37,474 nucleotides of DNA from Nitrospinota bacterium (GCA_009839615.1 VXPH01000190.1:1-37474); one strand, 5' to 3'. Positions 1 to 7,625 are shown, counted from the first letter of the stretch. Numbers and translations are program-made. Notes: generated from the letters alone by a model not told the origin.

Positions 1-75
1 TTTTTAATGCTACGGCTCCCACCGAGATCTACACGCGTAATATCGTCGGCTGCGGCAGTTGTGTAAAAGCGCCAG
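1..75 (+). other. Illumina Nextera adapter remnant (assembly artefact)
   Basis: Positions 6-34 align without gaps to the Illumina P5 sequence with 3 mismatches, including the intact stretch ACCGAGATCTACAC. Positions 35-42 (GCGTAATA) fill the i5 index slot and differ by one base from the Nextera S517 index as I recall it. Positions 43-56 match the Nextera linker with 2 mismatches, and 57-75 match the 19-base Tn5 mosaic end with 4. Overall about 60 of 70 positions agree, and every mismatch is a transversion. Genomic sequence should begin at about base 76. Confidence 0.95.
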
Positions 76-297
76 CCCCCGTGTCATGGGGGGGTAGGGG
101 GGGTTGGTTTTACCCTCTCAGGGGCTTTGGCATCGGGCTTCCCCCTCGGGAAGCCCAACCCTCAAGGGAGTGATTCTTGCTCTTTCATCAGTCGGCCATC
201 CCCCGCTCCTCGTTCGGTCTTGCACAAAACGCCCAAATGCTTACACTAGGGCTTCCAATTCACTTTACCGCTCCATTCGTTCTATCGAGGGCCGCAC
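76..297. other. Non-coding upstream region with G-runs and a hairpin
   Basis: I see no gene here. Two runs of seven G lie at 88-94 and 97-103. They may be real, or they may be a low-quality continuation of the adapter-bearing contig end. A perfect 9-bp stem with a 4-base loop sits at 135-156 (GGGCTTCCC, CCTC, GGGAAGCCC) without a following T-run. TTCATCAGTC at 184-193 recurs in two other intergenic regions of the window. The end of the stretch carries the ribosome binding site of the next gene (GAGGG before the ATG at 298). Confidence 0.6.
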
Positions 298-2172
298 ATG
301 CTCGGATACCAAGGAAAAATACTGCACATCGACCTGACCAACCGCACGTCCCGCATCGAGGAATTCGGCGAGGAAATGGGCCGGAAATACCTGGGTGGAA
401 ACGGATTCTGCGCCAAGATCCTCTGGGACAACCTGAAGGCAGGCACCGACGCGCTGTCTCCTGAAAACGTCATCGTCTTCGCCGTGGGGCCCTATACGGA
501 TTCCGCAGTCCCCAGCGCGAGCCGCGCGTGCGCTGCGGCCATCAGCCCGCTCACGGGGCTTTTCTTCGACTCCACCTTCGGCGGCGCCTGGCCCATCACC
601 TTGAAGCGCACCGGCCACGACGCGGTCGTCCTGCACGGCAAGGCGGACTCTCTCGTCTATCTCATGCTGACCGAAGAGGGCGTGGCGTTCCAGGACGCGA
701 GCCACCTCAAGGGGAAATGGATTCGCGAGACGTGCGACACCATCACCGAGACGGAAGGCGGCACCGACGTGCTCGCCATCGGCCCCGCCGGCGAGAACCA
801 GGTGCGCTTCGCTGCCATGGCGCACACCTGGCGCAAGAGCCGAGACGGTATCAGCGGGCGCGGCGGCATGGCGGCCGTCCTGGGGAGCAAGAACGTCAAG
901 GCCATCGCCGTGCGCGGCAAGGCGAAAACCGCCTGGGCGGACGCCAAGGCGCTCAGAACCTACGTGAACGAGACGGCCGAGGACGTGCGCACGGGCACGG
1001 CGGCCCTCCACAAGTACGGCACGCCGATCCTCGTCAACATGATCAACAAGATGGGCGCGCTCGGCACGCGCAACCTCATGAGCGAGATTTTCGAGAACTG
1101 CGAGCCCATCAGCGGCGAATACATGCACGACAATTTCCTCGACAAGCACACCACCTGCCTCAAATGCCCCGTGGCGTGCGGCAAGAATTACCTGATGAAA
1201 GGCGGCGAGTTCGACGGCCTCGTGTGGAAACTCCCCGAGTACGAGACCATCTTCGCGCTGGGGACCATGCTGGGCATCGGCGACCCCGGCGTCATGCTGC
1301 AGGCGAACATGCTGTGCGACGAACTGGGGTTGGACACGATTTCCGCGGGCGTCACGCTCTCGCTCGCCTTCGAGAGCATGGAGAAAGGACTCCTGAGCGA
1401 AAAGGATGTCGGCGAGCCGCTCAAGTGGGGCGATTCGGCCACCATGCTGAGGCTCCTCGAAGACATGACCCACCGCAAGGGGTTCGGCGACAGGCTGGCG
1501 GAGGGCGGCAAGCGCCTGGCCGCGGAAATCGGCGGCGACGCGCCGAATCTGCTCTATGCCTCGCGCGGGCTCGAGCTGCCGGCGCACAGCGCGCGCGCGC
1601 TCAAGGGCATGTCCATCGGCTACGCCACGGGCACGCGGGGCGGCAGCCACCACGACACCCGCCCCACCCTGCAATACGCCTCGGACCACGACAACACCTC
1701 GACCGAGGGCAAACCGGAGTTCGCCGTGCGCACCCAGAACTTCACCGCGCTGGGCGATTCCATCACGCAGTGCCGCTTCACGGCCGAGCGCGGCTACGGG
1801 GCGATGATCAACGAGAAATACGCGGAGATGCTGAACCTCGTGACCGGGTGGGACACGACGGCGGATGAGCTCGAAGAAACCGGCGAGCGCATCTGCAACC
1901 TCGAGCGCGCCCTGCACGTGCGCGAAGGGGTGAGCCGCACCGACGACATGCTCCCGTATAAAGTGATGCACGAGCCGATTCCCGACGGCCCCCACAAGGG
2001 GATGCACTGCCCGCCCGATGAGCTCGAGGGCATGAAGAACGAGTTCTACGGCATTAGGGGGTGGGATGAGAACGGTTCGCCCACGGCGGCGACGCTCGAA
2101 AGGCTGAAACTCAATGAGGTGGCCGAAGCCCTGGCCGATTCGGGGAATGGAGACGGCAACGGCGCGGGTTGA
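298..2172 (+). CDS. Aldehyde:ferredoxin oxidoreductase family protein
   Basis: This 624-residue protein matches the family's usual length. Family members are cytoplasmic enzymes carrying a tungsten (or molybdenum) bis-pterin cofactor and one [4Fe-4S] cluster, and oxidise aldehydes to acids with ferredoxin as acceptor. The N-terminus (GYQGKILHIDLT) and the glycine-rich segment near residues 68-100 are typical. The cluster ligands are visible as C287, C290 and C294 (CLKCPVAC) plus a distal C492 (SITQCRF), very close to the spacing in the Pyrococcus enzyme. GAGGG lies 6 bases before the ATG. No cofactor-synthesis or ferredoxin gene is adjacent on the same strand, so the substrate cannot be told from context. 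The gene looks richer in GC than the central part of the window. The family call is secure; the subfamily is open. Confidence 0.93.
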   Translation: MLGYQGKILHIDLTNRTSRIEEFGEEMGRKYLGGNGFCAKILWDNLKAGTDALSPENVIVFAVGPYTDSAVPSASRACAAAISPLTGLFFDSTFGGAWPITLKRTGHDAVVLHGKADSLVYLMLTEEGVAFQDASHLKGKWIRETCDTITETEGGTDVLAIGPAGENQVRFAAMAHTWRKSRDGISGRGGMAAVLGSKNVKAIAVRGKAKTAWADAKALRTYVNETAEDVRTGTAALHKYGTPILVNMINKMGALGTRNLMSEIFENCEPISGEYMHDNFLDKHTTCLKCPVACGKNYLMKGGEFDGLVWKLPEYETIFALGTMLGIGDPGVMLQANMLCDELGLDTISAGVTLSLAFESMEKGLLSEKDVGEPLKWGDSATMLRLLEDMTHRKGFGDRLAEGGKRLAAEIGGDAPNLLYASRGLELPAHSARALKGMSIGYATGTRGGSHHDTRPTLQYASDHDNTSTEGKPEFAVRTQNFTALGDSITQCRFTAERGYGAMINEKYAEMLNLVTGWDTTADELEETGERICNLERALHVREGVSRTDDMLPYKVMHEPIPDGPHKGMHCPPDELEGMKNEFYGIRGWDENGSPTAATLERLKLNEVAEALADSGNGDGNGAG

Positions 2173-2198
2173 GAGCGAGCGTTATCGAAACGACTGGC

Positions 2199-2222
2199 AG
2201 GGGCGGTTCGCGAACCGCCCCT
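2199..2222. repeat. REP-like perfect palindrome
   Basis: AGGGGCGGTTCG followed by its exact reverse complement gives a 24-bp palindrome, 26 bases after the stop of the aldehyde:ferredoxin oxidoreductase. Palindromes of the form AGGGGCG...CGCCCCT are a common class of intergenic repeat in environmental bacterial genomes, from general recollection. It may also act as a transcript-end hairpin for the preceding gene, although no T-run follows. Confidence 0.75.
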
Positions 2223-2370
2223 ACAGCGGGAGACACAATCTTTCAAAAGGACTGAATTCCGCTACACGCCTGCAACACCAAATTTACCGTCATGGCACTC
2301 TATCTGAAACGCGAATAATCTCCGCGACCATGAATGATCCCGCTCCCTCCCCTTTCGGTCGAGACTGACC

Positions 2371-2394
2371 CGCATTTCCCCGCATTTGCCGTTA
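2371..2394 (+). repeat. Composite intergenic repeat, module 1 (left copy)
   Basis: This 24-base module (CGCATTTCCC... ending CCGTTA) matches the reverse complement of 37260-37283 at 23 of 24 positions. It contains the word CGCATTTCCC/CGCATTTG in near-direct repetition. Together with 2666-2700 it forms a two-part element whose order and orientation are kept at the other end of the window. Confidence 0.75.
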
Positions 2395-2665
2395 AAGCGT
2401 TTTCGGTGAAATGCGCGAGAATCCCCGCGCGGAAATCAAGTGTCCCGGCGTGCGCAGGAGAGGAATCTATGGAACGGACGATAAGGACCCGTCGGCGCGA
2501 AGCTCCCTTCCGCGGGGAGGCGCAAACAGCTGCCGCTCTATCATCGGTCGCGTCAAGCCTTTTTCATCAGTCAGGTTTGAGCACGCATTGGCCTGTATTT
2601 ACGAAACCCGTACACAAGGGGGTTTCGCTATGATGGCAAAGCCAATCGGTTCGTTCGGAGATAAG

Positions 2666-2700
2666 GAATTTCCGAAAAATTCGATAAATATCGATAAATT
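2666..2700 (+). repeat. Composite intergenic repeat, AT-rich module 2 (left copy)
   Basis: This 35-base module, beginning GAATTTCCGAAAAATTCGAT, matches the reverse complement of 36848-36882 at 33 of 35 positions. The two differences are adjacent. Related words (TTCGATAAATTACCGG and AATTTTTGGGGAAATTATCG) continue to about 2760, so the module seems to be one unit of a larger degenerate array just beyond the 3' end of the acyl-CoA dehydrogenase gene. Confidence 0.8.
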
Positions 2701-2831
2701 CACGGGGTTTTTCGATAAATTACCGGAAATTTTTGGGGAAATTATCGGCAAATATATCAATGAGTTACGGATTTCAGGGGCCGTTTTCAAGGGTGTTTCG
2801 GGGGAAAGAAACTTCGGGAGTTATGTAAAAT

Positions 2832-3986
2832 TCAAGCGGGGTACTTCTCCACCAGACGCTTCGCGATCACGATCCGCTGGATGTCGTTCGTGCCCTCGCC
2901 CACCTGCAGGAGAATGGAGTCGCGGTAATAGCGCTCGACGGGCAACTCCTTGATGTAGCCGTATCCCCCGTGAATGTGCACGGCGGCTTCGGAGGCTCTC
3001 TGGCAGGCGTCTGAGGCGAAGAGCTTCGCCATGCCGGCTTCGAGGTCGCACCGCACGCCCTGGTCCTTCATGCGCGCCGCGCGGTAGGTGAGCTGGCGGG
3101 CCGCTTCCAAAGAGGTTGCCATGTCCGCGAGTTTTATCTGGATGGCCTGGTGCTCGGCGATGGGCTTGCCCATGCTCTTTCTCTGCTGGGCGTACTTGAT
3201 GGAATCCTCAAAGCAGGCGGCATGAAGCCCCACCGCCCGGGCGGCCACCTGGATACGGCCCAGTTCCAGAGTCGCCATGAGCTGGTGGAATCCCCTGTTC
3301 TCCTCTCCTATCAGGTACGAAGCCGGAACCGGACAATCATCGAAAACCAGTTCTCCCGTCCGAAGGCCCTTGTAGCCCATCTTGTCCAGATGGCGGCTGG
3401 CGCTGAAACCGGGCAGATTCCTGTCCATGAGGATGCAACTGATCCCCCGGGTGGGTTTCTCCGCCTTGGGGTTCGTGCGGGCCATGATCGCGAAGTGCGT
3501 CGCGTTCTCGCTGTTGGTGATGAACATCTTCGAGCCGTTGACGATGTAGTCCTGCCCCTCCCGGCGGGCGGAAGTTCTCAAGGCCGCGACGTCGGAGCCG
3601 CCATCCGCCTCGGTGATGCCGATGCCGAAACGCATTTTCCCCTCGGCCACCCGGGGGAGCCAGTCCTGGCGCTGCTCGTCGTTGCCGAATTCGTTGATCA
3701 TCCATCCCACCATCGAATGGGCGCCAAGCACGCCGGTCAGGCTCATCCAGCCCCGCGCCAACTCCTCGGTCAGAACCGTAAAACTCATCGCATCCATCTC
3801 GCTGCCGCCATAACACTCCGGCACGAGCGCACCGAAATATCCCAGTTCCTTCATCCGGTTGACCAGCGGATGGGGGTACTCGTCTTTGTGCTCATACGCG
3901 CTGGCAACGGGAATGACTTCCTGGTTCACGAATTGCCGAACGCTGCTTTGCAGCGCGGTCTGAAACTCGCTCAACTGAACATCCAT
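2832..3986 (-). CDS. Acyl-CoA dehydrogenase
   Basis: This 384-residue protein has the full length of a soluble FAD-dependent acyl-CoA dehydrogenase, which introduces the alpha-beta double bond into an acyl-CoA. Family signatures run in order: the alpha-helical N-domain with PECYGGS, the beta-domain with GIGITEADGGSD and KMFITNSENA, and the C-terminal helical domain with GGYGYIKELPVERYYRD. The likely catalytic base is E364 in the GEGTNDIQR segment. AGGAG stands 7 bases before the ATG. It lies 42 bases downstream of a thioredoxin-like ferredoxin gene on the same strand, so the two are probably one transcript. No etfAB, thiolase or hydratase is nearby, so the chain length or substrate (straight, branched or aryl) cannot be assigned. 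The gene looks GC-rich compared with its right-hand neighbours. Confidence 0.95.
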   Translation of the reverse strand: MDVQLSEFQTALQSSVRQFVNQEVIPVASAYEHKDEYPHPLVNRMKELGYFGALVPECYGGSEMDAMSFTVLTEELARGWMSLTGVLGAHSMVGWMINEFGNDEQRQDWLPRVAEGKMRFGIGITEADGGSDVAALRTSARREGQDYIVNGSKMFITNSENATHFAIMARTNPKAEKPTRGISCILMDRNLPGFSASRHLDKMGYKGLRTGELVFDDCPVPASYLIGEENRGFHQLMATLELGRIQVAARAVGLHAACFEDSIKYAQQRKSMGKPIAEHQAIQIKLADMATSLEAARQLTYRAARMKDQGVRCDLEAGMAKLFASDACQRASEAAVHIHGGYGYIKELPVERYYRDSILLQVGEGTNDIQRIVIAKRLVEKYPA

Positions 3987-4028
3987 TTCACCGCTCCTGG
4001 AATTACACGCGATAACAGCTCTCCGTCT

Positions 4029-4370
4029 TCAACCAAACAACGAAAGCCCGCTCATCTCTTCGGGTATCAGGAGCCGCTCCACGGGCTCGCCGTTTTCCAA
4101 ATGTTTTTCCACGATTTCTTCGGCATCCTCCGGCCTCACGCCGCCGTACCAGACGTTGTCGGGCATCACGCAAATGACTGCGCCATTCTCACAGACATCC
4201 ATGCAACTCGTCGCGAGTATGCGCGCCTGACCCTTGAGATTTTTCTCTTCCAGAAGGAATTTCATGCGCTCCCGGACTTCCAAAGAGCCGCAGTTGGCGC
4301 AACTTCCCTTGGGATGATCCAATGCACGCTCGTTCGTACACACCAAGACGTAGCGTTTTTGTTTGAACAT
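4029..4370 (-). CDS. Thioredoxin-like [2Fe-2S] ferredoxin
   Basis: A 113-residue protein of the thioredoxin-fold [2Fe-2S] ferredoxin family, related to Aquifex Fd and the NuoE C-domain. The four cluster ligands are in place: C11 (YVLVC), C24 (GSCANC) and C56 and C60 (SCMDVC). The C-terminal part (VWYGGVRPEDAEEIVEKHL) is also typical. I chose the ATG at 4370 over an in-frame start 17 codons upstream because GGAG precedes it at good distance and the protein then begins in the conserved strand. It is a small electron carrier. It precedes the acyl-CoA dehydrogenase on the same strand and is divergent from the Lut genes, so it may serve either enzyme. The family is firm; the partner is inference. 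Confidence 0.9.
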   Translation of the reverse strand: MFKQKRYVLVCTNERALDHPKGSCANCGSLEVRERMKFLLEEKNLKGQARILATSCMDVCENGAVICVMPDNVWYGGVRPEDAEEIVEKHLENGEPVERLLIPEEMSGLSLFG

Positions 4371-4583
4371 CACGCCTGCTCCGGGGTTTGACGATGAATC
4401 GGATATCCTTGCGTTTCCCAAAGAGGCACCGAAGTCGTTTTCGACCCTCGTTCGGACGCCGTAAAGAAGCTAACATTTCTGAAGCCTGCGTTCAACGGAA
4501 ATCTCTTTTCCCTTTGTTTGTATTGAAGGCGCAAAACGGCATAATATATTGACGTTCGGCTGTGTATTCTCTGGGGATAGCGG

Positions 4584-5363
4584 ATGATGTCTTCTGAAAC
4601 GCATGAGAACCGACCCAAACGTGTCTTCCTCTTCGCCACGTGCCTGGTGGATCAGTTCTTCCCCGAAGTCGGCGAGGCAACTGTCCATTTGCTCGAGAGT
4701 GCGAATATCGATGTGATTTATCCGGAAGGACTCACCTGTTGTGGACTCCCCCACTTCAACAACGGTTTCAGGGCCGAGGCAAGGAAAATTCTCGAAACCC
4801 AGTTACACTTGCTGGAGGGCGACATTCCGATCATTGTCCCCTCGGGGTCTTGTGGCTGGATGCTCAAATGCGTCTTGCCCACCTTGTTCCCGACCGACCC
4901 TTGGGCGCGGGAAAAGGCCGCGCAAATCGCCGGGCGCGTCATTGAGTTGTCCCAATTCCTTTGCAAGATAAAAGTGGGGGATTTCGGCGCAACGCTTCCC
5001 GGGAAAACCGTGTATCACGATTCTTGCCATCTTCTGCGCGGCATGGGAGAAAACCAAACGCCTCGCCAGTGCCTCGACATGGTGGCCGAGAACCGGGAGG
5101 AATTACCCGGTTGCGACCGTTGCTGCGGGTTCGGCGGCTCGTTCGCAGTTAAATTTCCGGAAGTCTCATGCGCCATGCTTGAAGAGAAGATCAAATCCGC
5201 CGAGGAAGTTGACGCAACCTGGCTCGTGGCGGCAGACGCCGGCTGCATGCTGCATATCTCGGGTGGATTATCGAGACGAAACTCACAAATCAAACTCCTT
5301 CATCTTGCGCAGGCCCTCTCCGGACCAAATAATCCGGGCTGGCCCGAGGAAGACCAGGCTTGA
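4584..5363 (+). CDS. lutA: LutA/LldE-type (Fe-S) lactate utilisation protein
   Basis: A 259-residue protein with two cysteine-rich (CCG-type) domains, as in LutA/LldE. The first domain carries ATCLVD near residue 14 and TCCGLPH near 50. The second carries HDSCHLLRG near 150 and DRCCGFGG near 180. In characterised systems LutA, LutB and LutC together form an NAD-independent L-lactate oxidase that feeds electrons to the respiratory chain. The stop codon overlaps the TTG start of the fused lutBC gene, so the two are translationally coupled. The start could be either of two consecutive ATGs (4584 or 4587). No lactate permease or LutR-type regulator is adjacent. The cysteine pattern also fits other heterodisulfide-reductase-like subunits, but the neighbour fixes the call. 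Confidence 0.9.
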   Translation: MMSSETHENRPKRVFLFATCLVDQFFPEVGEATVHLLESANIDVIYPEGLTCCGLPHFNNGFRAEARKILETQLHLLEGDIPIIVPSGSCGWMLKCVLPTLFPTDPWAREKAAQIAGRVIELSQFLCKIKVGDFGATLPGKTVYHDSCHLLRGMGENQTPRQCLDMVAENREELPGCDRCCGFGGSFAVKFPEVSCAMLEEKIKSAEEVDATWLVAADAGCMLHISGGLSRRNSQIKLLHLAQALSGPNNPGWPEEDQA

Positions 5364-7480
5364 ATACGCCTTTCAACGAACGCGCTAATTCCGCGCTGAT
5401 AAACCTCCCTCTTCAAGAAGCCCTTCAGGCGGCTACGGGCAAATTCGCCAACCAGCGCGCGCAGGCCTTTGAGTCGACTGCCGCACCGCTCGCATTGCGG
5501 GCGAAAGCGAGAGAAATCCGCAGGAAAACGTTCGATGAGATCGATAAACATCTGGAAACACTGTTCGCGAGCCTACAGAGTCTCGGCGTGCATGTACACT
5601 CTGCGCCCGATGCGGATTCCGCAAAACGAATCATCCTTGAAATCGCCCGTAAACACGGGGTCGAAACGGTCGTCAAGAGCAAATCTATGGCGTCCGAGGA
5701 GATCCATCTGAATCAAGCATTAGAGGCGGCAGGCATCATTCCCTACGAAACCGACTTGGGCGAATGGATACTACAACTGGCCAACGAGACGCCGAGTCAC
5801 CTCGTCGCTCCCGCCATCCATAAGACGTTGCAACAGGTGCAAGACCTTTTCCGCGAAAAAGTAGACCCAAACGCCGGCTCGGACCCCCAGGAACTCACAT
5901 CAATCGCGCGCGAGAAACTGAGAACGGAATTCCTGCGTGCGGGTATGGGAATCAGCGGCGTGAATTTTGCCGTGGCGGAAACCGGAACGCTATGTCTTGT
6001 CACGAACGAGGGAAACGGACGACTCGTCACTACCTTGCCCAAAGTCCATGTCGCCATTATGGGGTTCGAAAAAGTAGTGCCCACGCTGCGCGACACACTT
6101 ACGCTCCTCTCGGTGCTTCCCCGCAGTGCAACGGGCCAAAAACTCACCAGCTATTTCACCATGCTCACCGGACCAAGAAAAGAAAACGAAGCGGACGGAC
6201 CCGATGAGGTTCATCTCGTACTCCTCGATGGAGGACGCTCCAGACACCTCGGGACCCCATTTCAGGAAGCGTTTCATTGTATCCGCTGCGGAGCTTGTCA
6301 AAACGCCTGCCCGGTCTTCCAGACGGTCGGCGGCCATACATACGACTCCGTATACGGAGGACCGATCGGCTCGATATTAAGTCCTATGCTCCGCGGCCTT
6401 AACGTTTCTGGAGAACTTCCCGCGGCATCGAGTCTATGCGGCGCTTGTATGGACGCCTGCCCCGTATTCGTCGACATTCCCCGCATGTTGCTGGAAATGA
6501 GAGAAGCGAGAACGGTCAAAAAAAATAACGCGCTGATGGAAAGATTCTCATTTCGCTTGCTCGGCATGGCGATGCGCAAACCTTTCGTTTGGGAGACGGG
6601 GTTCAAGGTGGGGTCCGTTTTTTCAAGATTCCTGAACGCCAAAACAGCATCATGGTTGCCGGGACCTCTGGGATCGTGGGCGCAGGGGCGCGAACTCCCA
6701 AGAATCGCGAAAAAAAGTTTCCGCGCGAGCTGGCGGGAGAAAAAACGAAGGGGCATCGATTCGTCTGCAGCACCTCATGACACACCACGAACCAGCGGTC
6801 AGGACATGGTCATCGAAAAGACCCACCAAGCCCTGGAGTTGGCACACGGCTTGTCGCACGGCCACTTTGAAAATACCGAAGGCCCACTGCCGGAAATCAG
6901 CGTCCCAGACGCCGCCACCCGCTTCGCGGCAGAGTTCGAAGCGGTAGCGAATCCCGTTCATCGTCCACATTCCGTGGGTGACGTTCAGGAATATGTGCTC
7001 GATCTGGCGGCCAAATGGAAAGAATACCCCGTCGCCATCAGCGACGGCCTGCCGATCGAAGTAACTGCTTGGTTAAAGGATGAAGGGTTTGACGTGATTT
7101 CCCCATCGAACGAGGGGGATAACCGAGACGCCATCGCCCGCTGCGGCATTGGGATTACGGGCTGCGACTGGGCGATCGCGGAAACGGGCAGTATCGTCTT
7201 GCGGAGCGGGCCCGGTCATCCGCGCCTTCACTCCCTGCTCCCGGAAACTCACCTGGCCCTCATTTCCGAAAAGAACATCCTACCCCATATCTCCTCGCTG
7301 GGTCCTGAACTCGAAAGAGTCCTCAAGCAAGGAGAAGGCACCGCGCCCAGTTGCGTCAATATCATCACAGGACCCAGCCGTTCGGCCGACATCGCCCTGA
7401 CGCTCATCAAAGGTGTGCATGGTCCGCGTGATGTTTTTGCGATTATCGTTCCAGACACGCTCATCGCGGGAGTTCTTTAG
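5360..7480 (+). CDS. lutB: Fused LutB-LutC lactate utilisation iron-sulfur protein
   Basis: This 706-residue protein joins two usually separate Lut subunits. Residues 1-300 are the LutB LUD domain (AVAETGTLCLVTNEGNGR near 205-225). A di-cluster ferredoxin segment follows, with C307, C310, C313 and C317 (CIRCGACQNAC) and C360, C363 and C367 (CGACMDAC). A linker of about 100 residues leads into a second LUD domain, roughly 530-706, matching LutC (AIAETGSIVLRSGPGHPR). The start is TTG, overlapping the lutA stop by four bases. GAGGA stands upstream and the first residues (FNERANSALINL) resemble other LutB N-termini. The protein acts with LutA in lactate oxidation. A strong bidirectional terminator follows 70 bases after the stop. 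Confidence 0.92.
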   Translation: MNTPFNERANSALINLPLQEALQAATGKFANQRAQAFESTAAPLALRAKAREIRRKTFDEIDKHLETLFASLQSLGVHVHSAPDADSAKRIILEIARKHGVETVVKSKSMASEEIHLNQALEAAGIIPYETDLGEWILQLANETPSHLVAPAIHKTLQQVQDLFREKVDPNAGSDPQELTSIAREKLRTEFLRAGMGISGVNFAVAETGTLCLVTNEGNGRLVTTLPKVHVAIMGFEKVVPTLRDTLTLLSVLPRSATGQKLTSYFTMLTGPRKENEADGPDEVHLVLLDGGRSRHLGTPFQEAFHCIRCGACQNACPVFQTVGGHTYDSVYGGPIGSILSPMLRGLNVSGELPAASSLCGACMDACPVFVDIPRMLLEMREARTVKKNNALMERFSFRLLGMAMRKPFVWETGFKVGSVFSRFLNAKTASWLPGPLGSWAQGRELPRIAKKSFRASWREKKRRGIDSSAAPHDTPRTSGQDMVIEKTHQALELAHGLSHGHFENTEGPLPEISVPDAATRFAAEFEAVANPVHRPHSVGDVQEYVLDLAAKWKEYPVAISDGLPIEVTAWLKDEGFDVISPSNEGDNRDAIARCGIGITGCDWAIAETGSIVLRSGPGHPRLHSLLPETHLALISEKNILPHISSLGPELERVLKQGEGTAPSCVNIITGPSRSADIALTLIKGVHGPRDVFAIIVPDTLIAGVL

Positions 7481-7549
7481 AACACACCCGCCTTCATGGA
7501 AGACAAACCTCGTCCCCAAGCCGTGACGAAGCATTGCTTCCGATGAAAA

Positions 7550-7592
7550 CGACAAACCCCTCGAGTGAATAGTCCGCCCGAGGGGTTTGTCG
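7550..7592. terminator. Bidirectional terminator between lutBC and glnA
   Basis: A perfect 14-bp stem (CGACAAACCCCTCG at 7550-7563, its complement at 7579-7592) encloses a 15-base loop. T-rich sequence follows on both sides (ATTTTTC about 10 bases rightwards, GTTTTC leftwards), so it can end both the rightward lut transcript and the leftward gln transcript. Confidence 0.85.
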
Positions 7593-7625
7593 GTCCCGAT
7601 TTTTCAGAATCGGTGACACTGAAAC

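Larger units (their letters stand above)
2173..2831. other. Repeat-bearing non-coding region between convergent genes
   Basis: About 660 bases separate the 3' ends of the oxidoreductase and the leftward acyl-CoA dehydrogenase. From left to right it holds a perfect 24-bp palindrome (2199-2222), a module at 2371-2394 repeated near the window's right end, TTCATCAGTC at 2563-2572, a possible 8-bp hairpin around 2603-2628 (CGAAACCC / GGGTTTCG), and an AT-rich tract at about 2660-2760 built from iterated TCGATAAATT and CCGGAAATTT-like words. No convincing gene is present. A weak small-ORF candidate starts at 2631 and is discussed in the findings. Confidence 0.7.

Noticed and set aside
265-2007. Long open frame on the minus strand opposite the aldehyde oxidoreductase, and another frame at 528-1868
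   Set aside because: Both are low-complexity, arginine- and alanine-rich translations produced by high GC over a well-conserved gene; no domain, ribosome site or neighbour supports them.
2411-2953. 180-residue plus-strand frame crossing the repeat region into the acyl-CoA dehydrogenase
   Set aside because: Its start and end lie in repeat DNA and antisense to a conserved gene. Only the inner segment from 2631 is of interest, and that is treated as a hypothesis in the findings.
3150-4391. 413-residue plus-strand frame opposite the acyl-CoA dehydrogenase and ferredoxin
   Set aside because: It is antisense to two clearly recognisable genes and has no family resemblance.
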